Below are positions 24,503 to 34,195 of a stretch of 64,000 bases of DNA, piece by piece. The position numbers were made by a program, and so were the translations under genes. The stretch lies in assembly GCA_938092015.1 (NCBI GenBank), contig CALKOT010000056.1, positions 35,176 to 99,175 of the forward strand, given 5' to 3'. Numbering within the stretch: the stretch's first letter is position 1; every line of letters begins with the position of its first letter. A model generated the notes under the pieces. The model was not told where the DNA came from, searched no databases, and saw only the letters and a list, made by a program, of their open reading frames with translations. Origin of the DNA: an uncultured Paracoccaceae bacterium (lineage in GTDB: Bacteria > Pseudomonadota > Alphaproteobacteria > Rhodobacterales > Rhodobacteraceae).

Positions 24503-25954
24503 GTGAAGCCTCAAAGTATTGAATCATTCGAAGAATGCGTACGCCGTCGAAATGAATGTCGCGCGGCCGAGGGCGTACTTAACCACCTGCCCGAACAGAC
24601 GAAGACAATTCGGTGCAAACGCACTGGCGGCTTTCTCAAATCTCTGCTGGCGATTTGCCTTTATTTCGTGATCATCGCCCTTGGCGGCGGCTTTCTTCTG
24701 ACCCAGTTTTCACCCGAACTTACCAGTCTGGTTGAGGCTGATAGCGATGCAGTCCCACCCATCGAAAACGAAGAACAGCCAACACAAACAGAACCCGGGG
24801 CGCTGTCCTCAGCCCTGACAGAGCTTGCGGATGCGCGCGATGGATGGGCCAGGCTGATCGAAGGCTTTCAAAGCACGATGAAGGTTCTGCGTAACCCCAA
24901 AGAAGAATTGTCGAATGGGCGGGGTGAACTGGCCTTGCGCCGTCAGGTCGACGCCGGTGCTGAAGCCGACAATCCAGGCTTGAAATCCACCCGCCTTGGG
25001 GCTGACTACGGCGAAGGCGTCGTTCTGTGGGCAGGCGCGACTGAGCTGCCCAGATCGACCCTGCCAGGCAGCGCCCCGCCGCCTGCGTTGACTGTTGAGA
25101 TGTTCGATCGCAACGAAGGATGCGTGCTCAAGAAACCCACAGTCGATCAGCGCTTTGTTGGGGTTCGTTTGTTCGCCAGTGGCGGACCAGTGGCGGCGCA
25201 TGCCTTTTCGGAAGATGAGCTGATCAAACAACTGGAAAGGATGATTAATGCCGCGCGCGCCGCCGGCGTTGGATCAAAAGGGTTCAAACGCCTGCAGCAT
25301 GGCCTGCGGGTCGTTGATGTCTTTGTGACTGACAATGAAGCGCCGCTATACCTGACCCTGCAAAGCGTCAGCGGTGTCGCCTGGCGCCTGCATCTAGCGG
25401 ACGGGGTGAAACTGGCCCACATCGCGCTGATTGGGGAACGGTCTGGCACCCTGCTGGAACCGCCGCAGGGTGTCCCGTTTGAAGCGATGCTGTCACGCGA
25501 TTTCATGCGCCGGAGTGCGAGGTCCCCCTTTCCCTCTGACAGCGCCCGCCCCAAAGAATGCTTCGTCTTTCCCAGCCGGAAACCCGATGCGAGTTGGACT
25601 GCGTTGCAAGAGGCCAATAAAGGCAAATCCACATCACGCAACCTGATGACCAAGGCGCAGGAAGGCTTTGATAACTTCGACCAATGGCACCGCGCAGCGC
25701 TGGGCCTGCCAGCAGATCAGGGAATGATCGAAGCGTTCAAAGCCGAAACCGTGCTGATCGGTCCACAGCCAGCGGCGGGCGCCACGTTTCGCACCGGCCC
25801 GGCGAACCGCCTAATTATCACCCGCGACGAACATATCGTTATCGGTGATACAGCCGCGTTGGAACGGGACATGCAGGCCTTGCACGAAGGCATGATCGCG
25901 ACGGCGGCAGGGGGCGATATCAGCATGCTCAGCCCGCCCAAGATGACGCGTTGA
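24503..25954 (+). CDS. Membrane-anchored protein of unknown function, upstream member of a pair
   Basis: About 483 residues from GTG 24503, 10 bases after GAGG; a TTG at 24488 is an alternative. Not recognised as a named family. A cytoplasmic N-terminus of about 45 residues with several cysteines and charged residues is followed by one membrane helix (SLLAICLYFVIIALGGGFLLTQF) and a large, presumably periplasmic, domain. That domain has an acidic linker, an LFASGGPVAAHAFSEDELIKQLERMI segment and a near-terminal VLIGPQPAAG with RLIITRDEHIVIGD. Ten bp separate it from the next gene, which is also anchored by one N-terminal helix. The two may form an envelope complex. Confidence 0.65.
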   Translation: MKPQSIESFEECVRRRNECRAAEGVLNHLPEQTKTIRCKRTGGFLKSLLAICLYFVIIALGGGFLLTQFSPELTSLVEADSDAVPPIENEEQPTQTEPGALSSALTELADARDGWARLIEGFQSTMKVLRNPKEELSNGRGELALRRQVDAGAEADNPGLKSTRLGADYGEGVVLWAGATELPRSTLPGSAPPPALTVEMFDRNEGCVLKKPTVDQRFVGVRLFASGGPVAAHAFSEDELIKQLERMINAARAAGVGSKGFKRLQHGLRVVDVFVTDNEAPLYLTLQSVSGVAWRLHLADGVKLAHIALIGERSGTLLEPPQGVPFEAMLSRDFMRRSARSPFPSDSARPKECFVFPSRKPDASWTALQEANKGKSTSRNLMTKAQEGFDNFDQWHRAALGLPADQGMIEAFKAETVLIGPQPAAGATFRTGPANRLIITRDEHIVIGDTAALERDMQALHEGMIATAAGGDISMLSPPKMTR

Positions 25955-25963
25955 GGGCGGGCT
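25931..25963 (+). promoter_or_regulatory. Intercistronic hairpin covering RBS of downstream gene
   Basis: AGCCCGCCC (25931-25939) pairs perfectly with GGGCGGGCT (25955-25963), loop of 15 bases containing the TGA stop of the upstream gene. The right arm abuts the ATG at 25965 and includes its only RBS-like bases. It could couple translation of the two genes. Confidence 0.45.
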
Positions 25964-25964
25964 T

Positions 25965-26807
25965 ATGTGGCGCATCGTCTCTTTCATCTTCGTGGTCGTG
26001 GTGTTCGCCGTCTGGCTGTATTTCCAAAATATCAGTCTGAACATGATGGATTGGAGTCGGACTACCACGCAGACCTTTATAGAATTGAGCACCGATTTTG
26101 GCGCCAATCGCGGTATCGCTGAGCGCAACGCCGAACCAAAACCGGCGACCTTGCAGGAACGTCTGCAATTTAAGGCGGATAATATTTCGGGTGAAAGCGC
26201 GTTTGACCCAGACCGGTTCGTTCGCAATCGCATTATCCGGACTGAGCGCCTTATGGGTATCGAAGACGTTCTGGAAGATGGCGAAGCCGCGCCAACTGAA
26301 GCATACGAAATGCTGTACATGCAGGCGCGCGCAGCATCGATGATGCGGCGTGACTGCGCTGATCTGTTGGTTCGTCTGGCGACTGAATGCATTGTCGCCA
26401 AAGTAAGCGTGAACAAGAAGCGGAAATTTGGCTATCGCATCAAAGGCGACCTTCGTTACGAGCCCGCTTATGATATTGGCCCAAAGGCGGAAAAATCAGC
26501 GGAAATCGTCAAGGGCAGCGCAAAACTGACTTTGGCAGAGCTAGGTCAAGACAGCCCAGAGGCGCGCCAGGCCTATCTCGATCAGGCGATGGCGATCTGC
26601 GATGATCTGCGGAATGCGTTTGGCAACTGTTTCATCAGCCACGTTAACTTTTCTCTTCGAACCGCGGACAACAAGCGGGTGGGGGAGGATTTTCACCTGT
26701 TCGCCAATGCGGGGTTTTCGGTTCATGGGGTGTGGTCGGTAGTCAACGAGGCGACGCTAAAGTCCAAGATCAGCGACCTTGTCGGGACTGACGCCAAGGC
26801 GAACTGA
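25965..26807 (+). CDS. Membrane-anchored protein of unknown function, downstream member of pair
   Basis: 280 residues. An N-terminal helix (IVSFIFVVVVFAVWLYFQNI) acts as a signal anchor or uncleaved signal; the rest is probably periplasmic. No known family was recognised. Visible features are RTERLMGIEDVLEDGEA, a MLYMQARAASMMRRDCADLLVRLATECIVAKV helix with two cysteines, KFGYRIKGDLRYEPAYDIG, and CDDLRNAFGNCFISHVNFSLRT with two more cysteines, so disulfides are possible. Its RBS lies in a hairpin formed with the end of the preceding gene. Together with 24503-25954 it looks like a two-gene operon. Confidence 0.65.
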   Translation: MWRIVSFIFVVVVFAVWLYFQNISLNMMDWSRTTTQTFIELSTDFGANRGIAERNAEPKPATLQERLQFKADNISGESAFDPDRFVRNRIIRTERLMGIEDVLEDGEAAPTEAYEMLYMQARAASMMRRDCADLLVRLATECIVAKVSVNKKRKFGYRIKGDLRYEPAYDIGPKAEKSAEIVKGSAKLTLAELGQDSPEARQAYLDQAMAICDDLRNAFGNCFISHVNFSLRTADNKRVGEDFHLFANAGFSVHGVWSVVNEATLKSKISDLVGTDAKAN

Positions 26808-26870
26808 GCGTTGGCGATATGACGTAAGGAAGGGGTGGCGCAAAGCGACAGGCCCACTACCATTCTTTAG

Positions 26871-28064
26871 ATGATCTACGATCCAACAGACCCGGCGATC
26901 ATCGCCGACCCATACCCTCAGCTTCTCGCCCTGCAAGCGGAAGAACCCGCGCATTTCAGTCCTAAACTGAAAGCTTGGGTCCTGACCCGTTACGATGATG
27001 TGAAGCGGGCGCTGGGTGCGCCGGAAATGTCTGTAGACCGCATCCAGCCATTCTATCGTGCGCTGCCTCAGGAAACGCAAAGCAAGGTCGCGGAAATCGT
27101 CAAATACCTGTCCCTCTGGCTCGTCTTTCGTGATCCGCCGGAACACACACGCCTGCGTCGACTGATGGCCAAGGCGTTCACGATGAAGGCAGTCGTAGAC
27201 CTCCGCCCCGGCGTTGAGGAACTGGTCGATGGGCTGATGGAGGATGCAGCGGGCGACAGCGATTATATCGCGACATTCGCAATGCGCCTGCCGGGCCTCG
27301 TGATCATGGATCTGCTCGGCGTTCCACGTGAGAAGATGGATGAGGTGAAAGGCTGGTCCGATGAGATGCAGCTGTTCATCGGTTCGGCCCAGAACACGCC
27401 GAATAAGTATGAGCGCGCATCTGCGGGCGCGAAGGCGATGGCAGGCTTGTTCCGCGAGTTGATTGAAGATCGACGGAAAGCGCCGACATCTGACCTGATC
27501 TCTGCTTTCATCGCAGCGCGTGAGGCGGATGACCAGATGAGCGAGGAAGAGCTGATCGCCGCCTGCATGCTGGTCCTCTTTGGCGGGCACGAGACAACGA
27601 CAAACCTGCTGTCGACTGGCTTGATGAAGTTCCTGAACGACCCTGCGGCGCGGGAGCGGTTGGCCGCTGACCCCGCGTTGGCCGCTTCGGCGACAGAGGA
27701 ATGCTTGCGGCTGGATGGTCCATCGGGCTCAATGGCCCGGCTGGTGGCTGAGGATCACGATCTGCATGGTAAGACTTTGAAGGCAGGCGACCGCGTCTTT
27801 GCGATGATCAACGCCGCCAATCAGGACCCAAGTGCATTCGATCGCCCCGGCGAGTTCGACATGACCCGAGAGCGGAACAAACACCTGACCTTTGGCTACG
27901 GTCCGCATTTCTGCATTGGCGCCGCATTGGCCAGGTTGGAAGGCGAAGTTGCGCTGCAAAAACTCTGCGCGCGGTTCCCTGATATGAGCGTGACCGGCCC
28001 ATTGGTCTGGCACGAAACGATGATCATGCGTGGGCTGCGGTCCATGCCCGTAAGTTTAAGGTAA
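26871..28064 (+). CDS. Cytochrome P450
   Basis: 397 residues, a normal soluble bacterial P450. The oxygen-binding I helix is MLVLFGGHETTTNLL, the ExxR pair is in ATEECLRLDG, and the haem-binding cysteine is in LTFGYGPHFCIGAALARLEG. P450s insert oxygen into C-H bonds using electrons from a ferredoxin and reductase; no ferredoxin gene is beside it. It is the first of six same-strand genes with CoA-chemistry functions (thiolase 11 bp downstream, two acid-CoA ligases, enoyl-CoA hydratase, GST-like). It probably starts breakdown of a hydrophobic compound such as a terpenoid or branched fatty acid. Substrate unknown. Confidence 0.95.
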   Translation: MIYDPTDPAIIADPYPQLLALQAEEPAHFSPKLKAWVLTRYDDVKRALGAPEMSVDRIQPFYRALPQETQSKVAEIVKYLSLWLVFRDPPEHTRLRRLMAKAFTMKAVVDLRPGVEELVDGLMEDAAGDSDYIATFAMRLPGLVIMDLLGVPREKMDEVKGWSDEMQLFIGSAQNTPNKYERASAGAKAMAGLFRELIEDRRKAPTSDLISAFIAAREADDQMSEEELIAACMLVLFGGHETTTNLLSTGLMKFLNDPAARERLAADPALAASATEECLRLDGPSGSMARLVAEDHDLHGKTLKAGDRVFAMINAANQDPSAFDRPGEFDMTRERNKHLTFGYGPHFCIGAALARLEGEVALQKLCARFPDMSVTGPLVWHETMIMRGLRSMPVSLR

Positions 28065-28074
28065 GGAGGCCCCG

Positions 28075-29253
28075 ATGGCCGAAACAGTAATCGCAGGCGG
28101 CGTCCGATCCCCCCTCGGGGCATTTGGCGGGACGCTGTCTGGCATCGAAATGACGGACCTCGCAGGCCGAACTGGCGCCGCCACGATGCGTCGCGCGGGT
28201 GTGCGGCCAGAGGCGGTTGATCACTGCATCTTCACCACCACTGTCCCCAGCGACCGCGACAGCCTGTTCGCCGCCCGCGTCGTCAGCATGAAAGCGGGCG
28301 TACCGGAAGAGGCGGGCGCGCTGCACGTCGTACGCGCCTGCGCCAGCGGTTTGCAGTCCATCCTCTCGGCTGATCAGCAAGTGCGCACAGGCCACTCGAA
28401 AATCGCGTTGGCGGGCGGGGCTGAAAGCTATTCGCGCGCGCCGTTCGCAACGACGACCATTCGCTGGGGCGCCGGGAGGGGAACGCAGCAGTTGGAGGAT
28501 ATGCTCGACTGGGCGTATCGTTGCCCGTTCAGCCAGGAATACATGGGCGAGACGGCGGAAAACCTCGCCGAAGATTTTCAACTGACCCGCGAGGCGATGG
28601 ACGACTACGCCACGCAAAGTCAGGCGCGTGCGCTGGCTGCGATTGAGAACGGGTTCCTGGCCCAGCAGATTGAACCGGTTGAGGTGAAGCAGAAACGCCA
28701 GACGATCACGTTCGAAACTGATGAATGCCCACGCGCCGATGCCACGCTGGAGAAATTGACGTCCCTTCGCCCCGCCTTCCGTGAGGGGGGCAAAGTGACC
28801 GCTGGCAACGCTTCAACCGTCAACGACGCCGCTGGGTTTGTATTGGTCGGCGACCGGGATGCGTTGGAGGCGGAGGGTGCCAAACCCCGCGCCAAAATCG
28901 TCGACTGGGTTTGTGTCGGTGTGCCAGCACGCATTATGGGCCACGGGCCGGTGCCTGCGATCCAGAAACTGTTGGAAAAATCAGGCCTTGGCATCGGTGA
29001 CATAGATTATTTCGAAGTGAACGAAGCGTTTGCCGCTGTGAACGTTCATGTAGAACAGCAGCTTGGCGTGCCACGCGATATCCACAACGCCTATGGCGGC
29101 GGTATCTCTTTGGGCCATCCTCCGGGTGTCACCGGGGTGCGCATGTGCCTGACGGCGATGCAGCATCTGGAAGCCACGGGCGGTAAGCGCGCGATCCTGT
29201 CGATGTGCCTTGGCGCTGGGCAGGGCATGGCGATGATGATCGAAACTGTATGA
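28075..29253 (+). CDS. Acetyl-CoA acyltransferase (thiolase)
   Basis: 392 residues. The N-terminal catalytic cysteine is in VVRACASGLQSI (usual pattern C-G/A-S-G), the active-site histidine in GGGISLGHPPGVTGVRM, and the second cysteine in LSMCLGAGQGMAMM, so all three catalytic residues are present. RSPLGAFGGTLSGIE is the usual start. It would cleave a 3-ketoacyl-CoA or, in reverse, condense two acyl-CoAs. RBS AAGGAGG precedes the ATG and the gene lies 11 bp after the P450. In this operon it likely performs the last step of chain cleavage. Confidence 0.93.
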   Translation: MAETVIAGGVRSPLGAFGGTLSGIEMTDLAGRTGAATMRRAGVRPEAVDHCIFTTTVPSDRDSLFAARVVSMKAGVPEEAGALHVVRACASGLQSILSADQQVRTGHSKIALAGGAESYSRAPFATTTIRWGAGRGTQQLEDMLDWAYRCPFSQEYMGETAENLAEDFQLTREAMDDYATQSQARALAAIENGFLAQQIEPVEVKQKRQTITFETDECPRADATLEKLTSLRPAFREGGKVTAGNASTVNDAAGFVLVGDRDALEAEGAKPRAKIVDWVCVGVPARIMGHGPVPAIQKLLEKSGLGIGDIDYFEVNEAFAAVNVHVEQQLGVPRDIHNAYGGGISLGHPPGVTGVRMCLTAMQHLEATGGKRAILSMCLGAGQGMAMMIETV

Positions 29254-29266
29254 TCCGGGTAATTTG

Positions 29267-30847
29267 ATGGAAACGCTGTGGAATGCGCTGGAATGGGCGG
29301 TAGCCGAACATGGCGACAAGCCGTTTTTGTGCATACCGGCGCGCGCAGATCGTGAGTATCTGCCTGAAGGCGCTGAATACACTTTCGCTGAAATTCAGGC
29401 AGAAGCTTCGACGCTGTCCGAAGCGTATCGTAAGGCTGGATGGGGACCGGGGCATCGTGTGGCCCTCGCGCTGGATAACCACCCGGCGCACTTCGTTCAT
29501 TTTCTGGCGCTGAACCGGATCGGGGCGTCGCAGGTCCCGGTAAACCCTTATTATCTGAAGGGTGAGCTGGAGTATCTGTTTGAACATTCGGAGGCGGCAA
29601 TAACCGTCGCCGCGCCGTGGCAGATTGAAAAGCTGCAGGATGCGGGCGCACCGACTGTCGTCTCGTTGGATGGCTTCACGCCCCCACCCGCACCAACCGT
29701 TGCGCGCGCAGAAACGCCGGGGCTGACGACTGAAATCGCCGTCATCTACACATCGGGCACGACGGGGCGGCCCAAGGGCTGTGTTTTGACCAACGATTAC
29801 GCCCTTGCCGTCGGTCGTTGGTATCGCGACCTTGGGGGCGCGCTGACGCTGAAGCCGGGTGCGGAACGGGTCTATGTGCCGCTACCCGTCTTTCACGTAA
29901 ACGGCGGTATCAACACGCCCGCCGCACTGATGTTGAGCGGGAATTGCCTGATCATGCCCGATCGCTTCCATGGCGGCACATGGTGGGACGATCTGGCGGC
30001 CACTCGTGCAACCGCGATGCACTACCTCGGCGTGATTCCACCAGTTTTGATGGCGGCGCCACCGTCAGATGCTGACAAAACGCATGGCATCAAGTTCGGT
30101 CTCGGCGCCGGGCTGGACCCAGCGCTGCATCAGGCGTTTGAGGAGCGGTTTGGCATACCGATGGTTGAGGTTTGGGGGATGTCCGAAACAGGGCGCTTTC
30201 TGGCCAATGCGTATCAGCCACGCCAAATCCACACCCGCGCCTTCGGGCGGGCCACGGACGACATGGAAGCGATGGTCGCCGATGATGCCGGTGCGCCGGT
30301 CGCCGATGGGGTAGAGGGGGAACTGCTGGTGCGAACCCCCGGCGATGATCCCCGCCGCTACTTTTTCGATAGGTATCTGAAGAACGAAGAAGCGACTGAG
30401 GAAGCCTGGGCGGGCGGTTGGTTCCACACAGGCGATGTTGTGACGCGCGATGAAACGGGAATGTTGTATTTCGTTGAGCGGGCGAAGAATATTATTCGGC
30501 GGTCAGGTGAAAATATCTCTGCCGCCGAGGTTGAGAATGCCCTGATCGAACACCCTGCTGTGGCGCAAGTTGCGGTGATGTCTTGCCCGGATGAGATGCG
30601 CGACGAGGAGATTTTTGCGTGCGTATCGCTGTCGGCTGAGGTCGCCCCAGATACCTTGCTAACCTTCGCTGCTGAACGCATCGCACAGTATAAGCTGCCA
30701 GGCTGGTTGGCGGTGATGGATGCCCTTCCAGTCACAGGAACTCAGAAAATTCAGAAACATCAGATATTTGCGAAAGGTTTTGATCCGCGCTCTGATCCGC
30801 GCGCTATCGACCTTCGCGTAGCGAAAGCAGGGATGAAACGACGATGA
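29267..30847 (+). CDS. AMP-dependent acyl-CoA synthetase (ATP-dependent class)
   Basis: 526 residues from ATG 29267. The AMP-binding signature is IYTSGTTGRPKGCVLTN; VWGMSETGRF, WFHTGDVVTRDETGMLYFVERAKNIIRRSGENISAAEVE and the final catalytic lysine in TGTQKIQKHQIFAKG complete the ANL family. It makes an acyl-adenylate and then an acyl-CoA. It lies 13 bp after the thiolase and overlaps the enoyl-CoA hydratase by 4 bases. Similar crotonobetaine/carnitine-CoA ligase-like enzymes share the ENISAAEVE pattern. The operon has a second ligase at 31643, suggesting two different acids or two stages. Confidence 0.92.
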   Translation: METLWNALEWAVAEHGDKPFLCIPARADREYLPEGAEYTFAEIQAEASTLSEAYRKAGWGPGHRVALALDNHPAHFVHFLALNRIGASQVPVNPYYLKGELEYLFEHSEAAITVAAPWQIEKLQDAGAPTVVSLDGFTPPPAPTVARAETPGLTTEIAVIYTSGTTGRPKGCVLTNDYALAVGRWYRDLGGALTLKPGAERVYVPLPVFHVNGGINTPAALMLSGNCLIMPDRFHGGTWWDDLAATRATAMHYLGVIPPVLMAAPPSDADKTHGIKFGLGAGLDPALHQAFEERFGIPMVEVWGMSETGRFLANAYQPRQIHTRAFGRATDDMEAMVADDAGAPVADGVEGELLVRTPGDDPRRYFFDRYLKNEEATEEAWAGGWFHTGDVVTRDETGMLYFVERAKNIIRRSGENISAAEVENALIEHPAVAQVAVMSCPDEMRDEEIFACVSLSAEVAPDTLLTFAAERIAQYKLPGWLAVMDALPVTGTQKIQKHQIFAKGFDPRSDPRAIDLRVAKAGMKRR

Positions 30848-31650
30848 GTGGCAAGGTAGATCTGGAAGTCGATGGCGCGATTGCGGTCGTGCGGTTCTCA
30901 AACCCGCCCGACGGATACATGGATGACGACACCTCTGCCGGGCTTTTGCAGGCGCTGGATCGCATCGAAAGCGATGACGCAATCCGTGTCGCCGTTCTGA
31001 CCGGCGCTGATGCGGGCGTTTTCATCCGTCATTTCGACGTGCGGATCCTGGAAGAACGGGGCAGGGCGCTGGCCGCGCGTGGGCTGAAATTCACCGAGGA
31101 TCGCCCCGTGCCGCCGTCGCCCCTTCATGACGCATTAGGGCGGATGGAACGCTGCCCGAAACCTTTCATTGCTGCGCTGAATGGCGTGACCATGGGGGGC
31201 GGATTCGAAATTGCGCTGGGCTGCGACATCCGGCTGGCGGAAGCGGGCGATTATCAGATTGGCCTGCCGGAAGCGAACATAGGCCTGTTGCCCGGCGCTG
31301 GCGGCACACAGCGATTGCCACGCCTTATAGGCGAAGCCCGCGCGCTGGAATTCATGCTGACCGGGCGGACCGTGGCGCCAGAAAAGGCCGAACATTACGG
31401 GCTGGTGTCGGCCTGCGTCGACGCCCCGGTGCTGGACCATGCGTTACAGATGGCGCGCGGCCTTTGCGCCAAACCCGCCATCGCGTTGGCGCATATCAAG
31501 CGGCTGACGCGGCTGGGCGCCAATGATGATATGCTGGCGGCTGAGCGGACGCTGTTCTGCGATCTGATGGTGTCAGATGAGGGGATTGAGCTGATGTCAA
31601 AGATGAATGCGGGCGGCGATATTCTGAACCCTGGCGGCGATAATGACTGA
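30844..31650 (+). CDS. Enoyl-CoA hydratase/isomerase family protein
   Basis: 268 residues of the crotonase family. Oxyanion hole elements are in [12 protein letters not shown] (first part) and [52 protein letters not shown] (second part). Glutamate in GLPEANIG fits the hydratase catalytic position, and a second acidic residue is less clear. It would hydrate an enoyl-CoA in the same pathway as the P450 and thiolase. ATG overlaps the ligase stop (ATGA) and the gene in turn overlaps the next ligase by 8 bases. Confidence 0.92.
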   Translation: MSGKVDLEVDGAIAVVRFSNPPDGYMDDDTSAGLLQALDRIESDDAIRVAVLTGADAGVFIRHFDVRILEERGRALAARGLKFTEDRPVPPSPLHDALGRMERCPKPFIAALNGVTMGGGFEIALGCDIRLAEAGDYQIGLPEANIGLLPGAGGTQRLPRLIGEARALEFMLTGRTVAPEKAEHYGLVSACVDAPVLDHALQMARGLCAKPAIALAHIKRLTRLGANDDMLAAERTLFCDLMVSDEGIELMSKMNAGGDILNPGGDND

Positions 31651-33193
31651 CTGCCTCGACGACCCGCAGGTCTATCTGCCTGACCTATTCGCAACCCACG
31701 CCCGTCACGACCCCAACCGCACCGCAATCGTATGCGGTGATGAACGGCTAAGCTGGGGGGAGTTTGACGCCGCAATGAACCGTGTCGCGCATTCCGTGCT
31801 GGCCAAGGGCGTGCAAAAGGGTGACCGGATTGCAGTGATGCTGGGCAATGCCGCCATCACCCCCGCAATCATCTACGGCGTCGTGCGCGCCGGGGCCTGC
31901 GTGGTGCCGCTGTCCGGGATGCTTACCGGAGAACAGCTCGGTGGATTGATCGCCGACAGCGACGCTGTGCTGGCTATCGCAGCCGATGAGTTCCGCGAAA
32001 AGGCAGAAGAGGCGATGCAGGGCGCGCCAGACGTGCGAAACTGGCTAAGCCTCGGCTTCGATGGCGACGGCTGGACCAGTTTCGGTGCCGCGATGGCTGA
32101 CGCTGAGGCGACGCAGCCGAATGTTCGGTATGAAATGAGGGACCTCTTCAACATCATATATTCCTCTGGCACCACGGGCCTGCCGAAAGGCATCGTGCAA
32201 AGCCACCGGGCGCGGACGCATTGGGCGTTCTCGAACGCGTCCGATATGAGCTTTGCAGCTGACAGCAAGGCCCTGACCACGACCGCGCTATACTCCAACG
32301 GCACCTGGCTGATGATGTTGCCGGTCCTGTTCGCGGGCGGAGAGCTTCATGTCATGCCCGCCTTCGATCCTGCCGAGTTCCTGAAAACGGTAGAACGGGA
32401 AGGGATCACCCACACCTTCATGGTCCCGCCGCAGTTCATCATGGTGTTGGCCGAGGCCGGGTTGGACAGCGCTGATCTGTCTTCGCTGCGGTCAGTCCTC
32501 AGCGCGGGATCACCTCTGCGCCAGGACACCAAGGAACAGATATTGCAGCGGATCTCACCCCGCCTGTTTGAGCTTTACGGCTATTCCGAAGGCTTTGCGA
32601 CGATGCTGAAACCACATCAGCACGCCACGAAATTCGCCACGGTCGGAACGCCGGTCATTGGGTTTGAGCTTCGCATCCTGCGCGAAGACGGAACCGAAGC
32701 GGATGCGGGTGAAGCGGGAGAGATTGCAGGTTACGGCGCTGGCAATATGACCTGCTATCACAAGCGCGATGATCTGACCGCAGAACTGATCTGGCGGGAC
32801 GAGCGGGGCCGCACATTCATCCGATCCGGCGATGTCGGGGCGGTGGATGAGGACGGGTTCCTCAGCATCCTCGACCGCAAGAAGGACATGATCATTTCTG
32901 GCGGGTTCAATGTTTTCCCGACAGATGTTGAGGCTGTTCTGGGCCGCCATCCTGCAGTCTCGGACGTCACTGTAATTGGCGTGCCGCATGACAAATGGGG
33001 TGAGACGTGTCTGGCGCTGGTCATCGCAGAACTGGGGGCGGATGCGTCAACTGATGCGATCCGCGAATGGGGGAACGAAAGGCTGGCCAAGCACCAGCGC
33101 GTCGCTGCGGTGGAGTTTCGCGATGAGTTCCCAAGGAACGCGCTGGGCAAGGTGCTGAAACGGGTGCTGCGGGAACCCTATTGGGCGGACTAA
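31643..33193 (+). CDS. Second AMP-dependent acid-CoA ligase
   Basis: 516 residues of the ANL superfamily: IIYSSGTTGLPKGIVQSHRA, LYGYSEGFATMLKP, TFIRSGDVGAVDEDGFLSILDRKKDMIISGGFNVFPTDVEAVL, and the C-terminal catalytic lysine in FPRNALGKVLKRVLRE. The final segment, RNALGKVLKR, is typical of long- and medium-chain or aryl-acid ligases. It overlaps the enoyl-CoA hydratase gene by 8 bases. It differs clearly from the ligase at 29267, so the operon activates more than one acid or activates a product again after chain cleavage. Confidence 0.93.
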   Translation: MTDCLDDPQVYLPDLFATHARHDPNRTAIVCGDERLSWGEFDAAMNRVAHSVLAKGVQKGDRIAVMLGNAAITPAIIYGVVRAGACVVPLSGMLTGEQLGGLIADSDAVLAIAADEFREKAEEAMQGAPDVRNWLSLGFDGDGWTSFGAAMADAEATQPNVRYEMRDLFNIIYSSGTTGLPKGIVQSHRARTHWAFSNASDMSFAADSKALTTTALYSNGTWLMMLPVLFAGGELHVMPAFDPAEFLKTVEREGITHTFMVPPQFIMVLAEAGLDSADLSSLRSVLSAGSPLRQDTKEQILQRISPRLFELYGYSEGFATMLKPHQHATKFATVGTPVIGFELRILREDGTEADAGEAGEIAGYGAGNMTCYHKRDDLTAELIWRDERGRTFIRSGDVGAVDEDGFLSILDRKKDMIISGGFNVFPTDVEAVLGRHPAVSDVTVIGVPHDKWGETCLALVIAELGADASTDAIREWGNERLAKHQRVAAVEFRDEFPRNALGKVLKRVLREPYWAD

Positions 33194-33334
33194 GGTAAGC
33201 CTGATCAAACAACGGATCCGGAACTAATCTGGGACGGCGCGATCTGTTGGGATGCAACGTCACCTCCCACATAGCTTGCGCCGCAACCTTCGCATGTGCA
33301 GCATCTGGCCAACCGCCACAAAAGGATCGCCGCC

Positions 33335-34102
33335 ATGACCTGGGACTATGTTGATTTCGAAGACGCCGTCGCCGCCGATGGTCTGCGCATGACTGTTGTC
33401 AGCCAGGTTCCCAGCCCGTGGGGTGAGGCGGCGAAGGGGATTTTCCACGTCAAAGGCCTTAACTGGTCCGCCGTTCGGCTCGACCCGATGAACCGGGACA
33501 TGACGAAATGGGCGCGCGGCGCATCGGCCCCTGCAGTGATGAACGGGAAAGAAGCGCCCCGATCTGGGGCGACCGATATCCTGCTGCTGGCAGAACGTCT
33601 TGCGCCTGAACCAGCGCTGCTGCCTTCCGATCCGATGGACCGCGCGTTGGCGTTGGGGATGGCGCATGAGTTCTGCGGCGAAGGCGGCCTCGGCTGGGCG
33701 CGGCGGCTGCACCTGACGCATCTGGGCCTGAACGGTCAGGGCGGGTTTGTGGAGCCTGTGGCGCAATATCTGGCGCAGAAATACGGGTATTCAGAGCAGG
33801 CTGGCGCCGCTGCACATGGCCGCGTGATTGACCTGCTGACGATGTTCGCCGGACGGCTGGCGGCGCAGCAGGCGAAGGGTTCGGATTACTTCTTCGATTG
33901 CGGTATGACGGCGGTGGATATCTACGCGGCGACCTTCGCGGGCCTGCTACAGCCCCTGCCAGAGGAGGTCTGCGCCATGCGCTCCGCTACCCGAGCGGCG
34001 TTTTCCACAGTGGACGATGAGACGCTGGGGGCGGCCGGCGGGCTGCTGGCGCATCGGGATATGATGTATGAGCGGTGGCTGGAAGGGGTTTTGCGGTTGT
34101 GA
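33335..34102 (+). CDS. GST-like protein at end of P450 operon
   Basis: 255 residues from ATG 33335, which has AAGGA 9 bases upstream; the longer reading starts in non-coding sequence. The layout suits a thioredoxin-like N-terminal part (MTVVSQVPSPWGEAAKGIFHVKGLNWSAVRL) followed by a helical GST domain with SDYFFDCGMTAVDIYAATFAGLL, which is like the S-x-AD--- helix of GSTs. The family match is moderate. It lies about 140 bp after the second ligase on the same strand and may have its own promoter. It could detoxify or isomerise an intermediate. Confidence 0.65.
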   Translation: MTWDYVDFEDAVAADGLRMTVVSQVPSPWGEAAKGIFHVKGLNWSAVRLDPMNRDMTKWARGASAPAVMNGKEAPRSGATDILLLAERLAPEPALLPSDPMDRALALGMAHEFCGEGGLGWARRLHLTHLGLNGQGGFVEPVAQYLAQKYGYSEQAGAAAHGRVIDLLTMFAGRLAAQQAKGSDYFFDCGMTAVDIYAATFAGLLQPLPEEVCAMRSATRAAFSTVDDETLGAAGGLLAHRDMMYERWLEGVLRL

Positions 34103-34195
34103 AAAGACGCAGGCCTTCGCCTGACCCGCGGTTGAGGCGCTCAGTAGGCGCTTAGCTGGAATGTAAAACTGTTCTGGCGAGGAAGTGAACTGATA

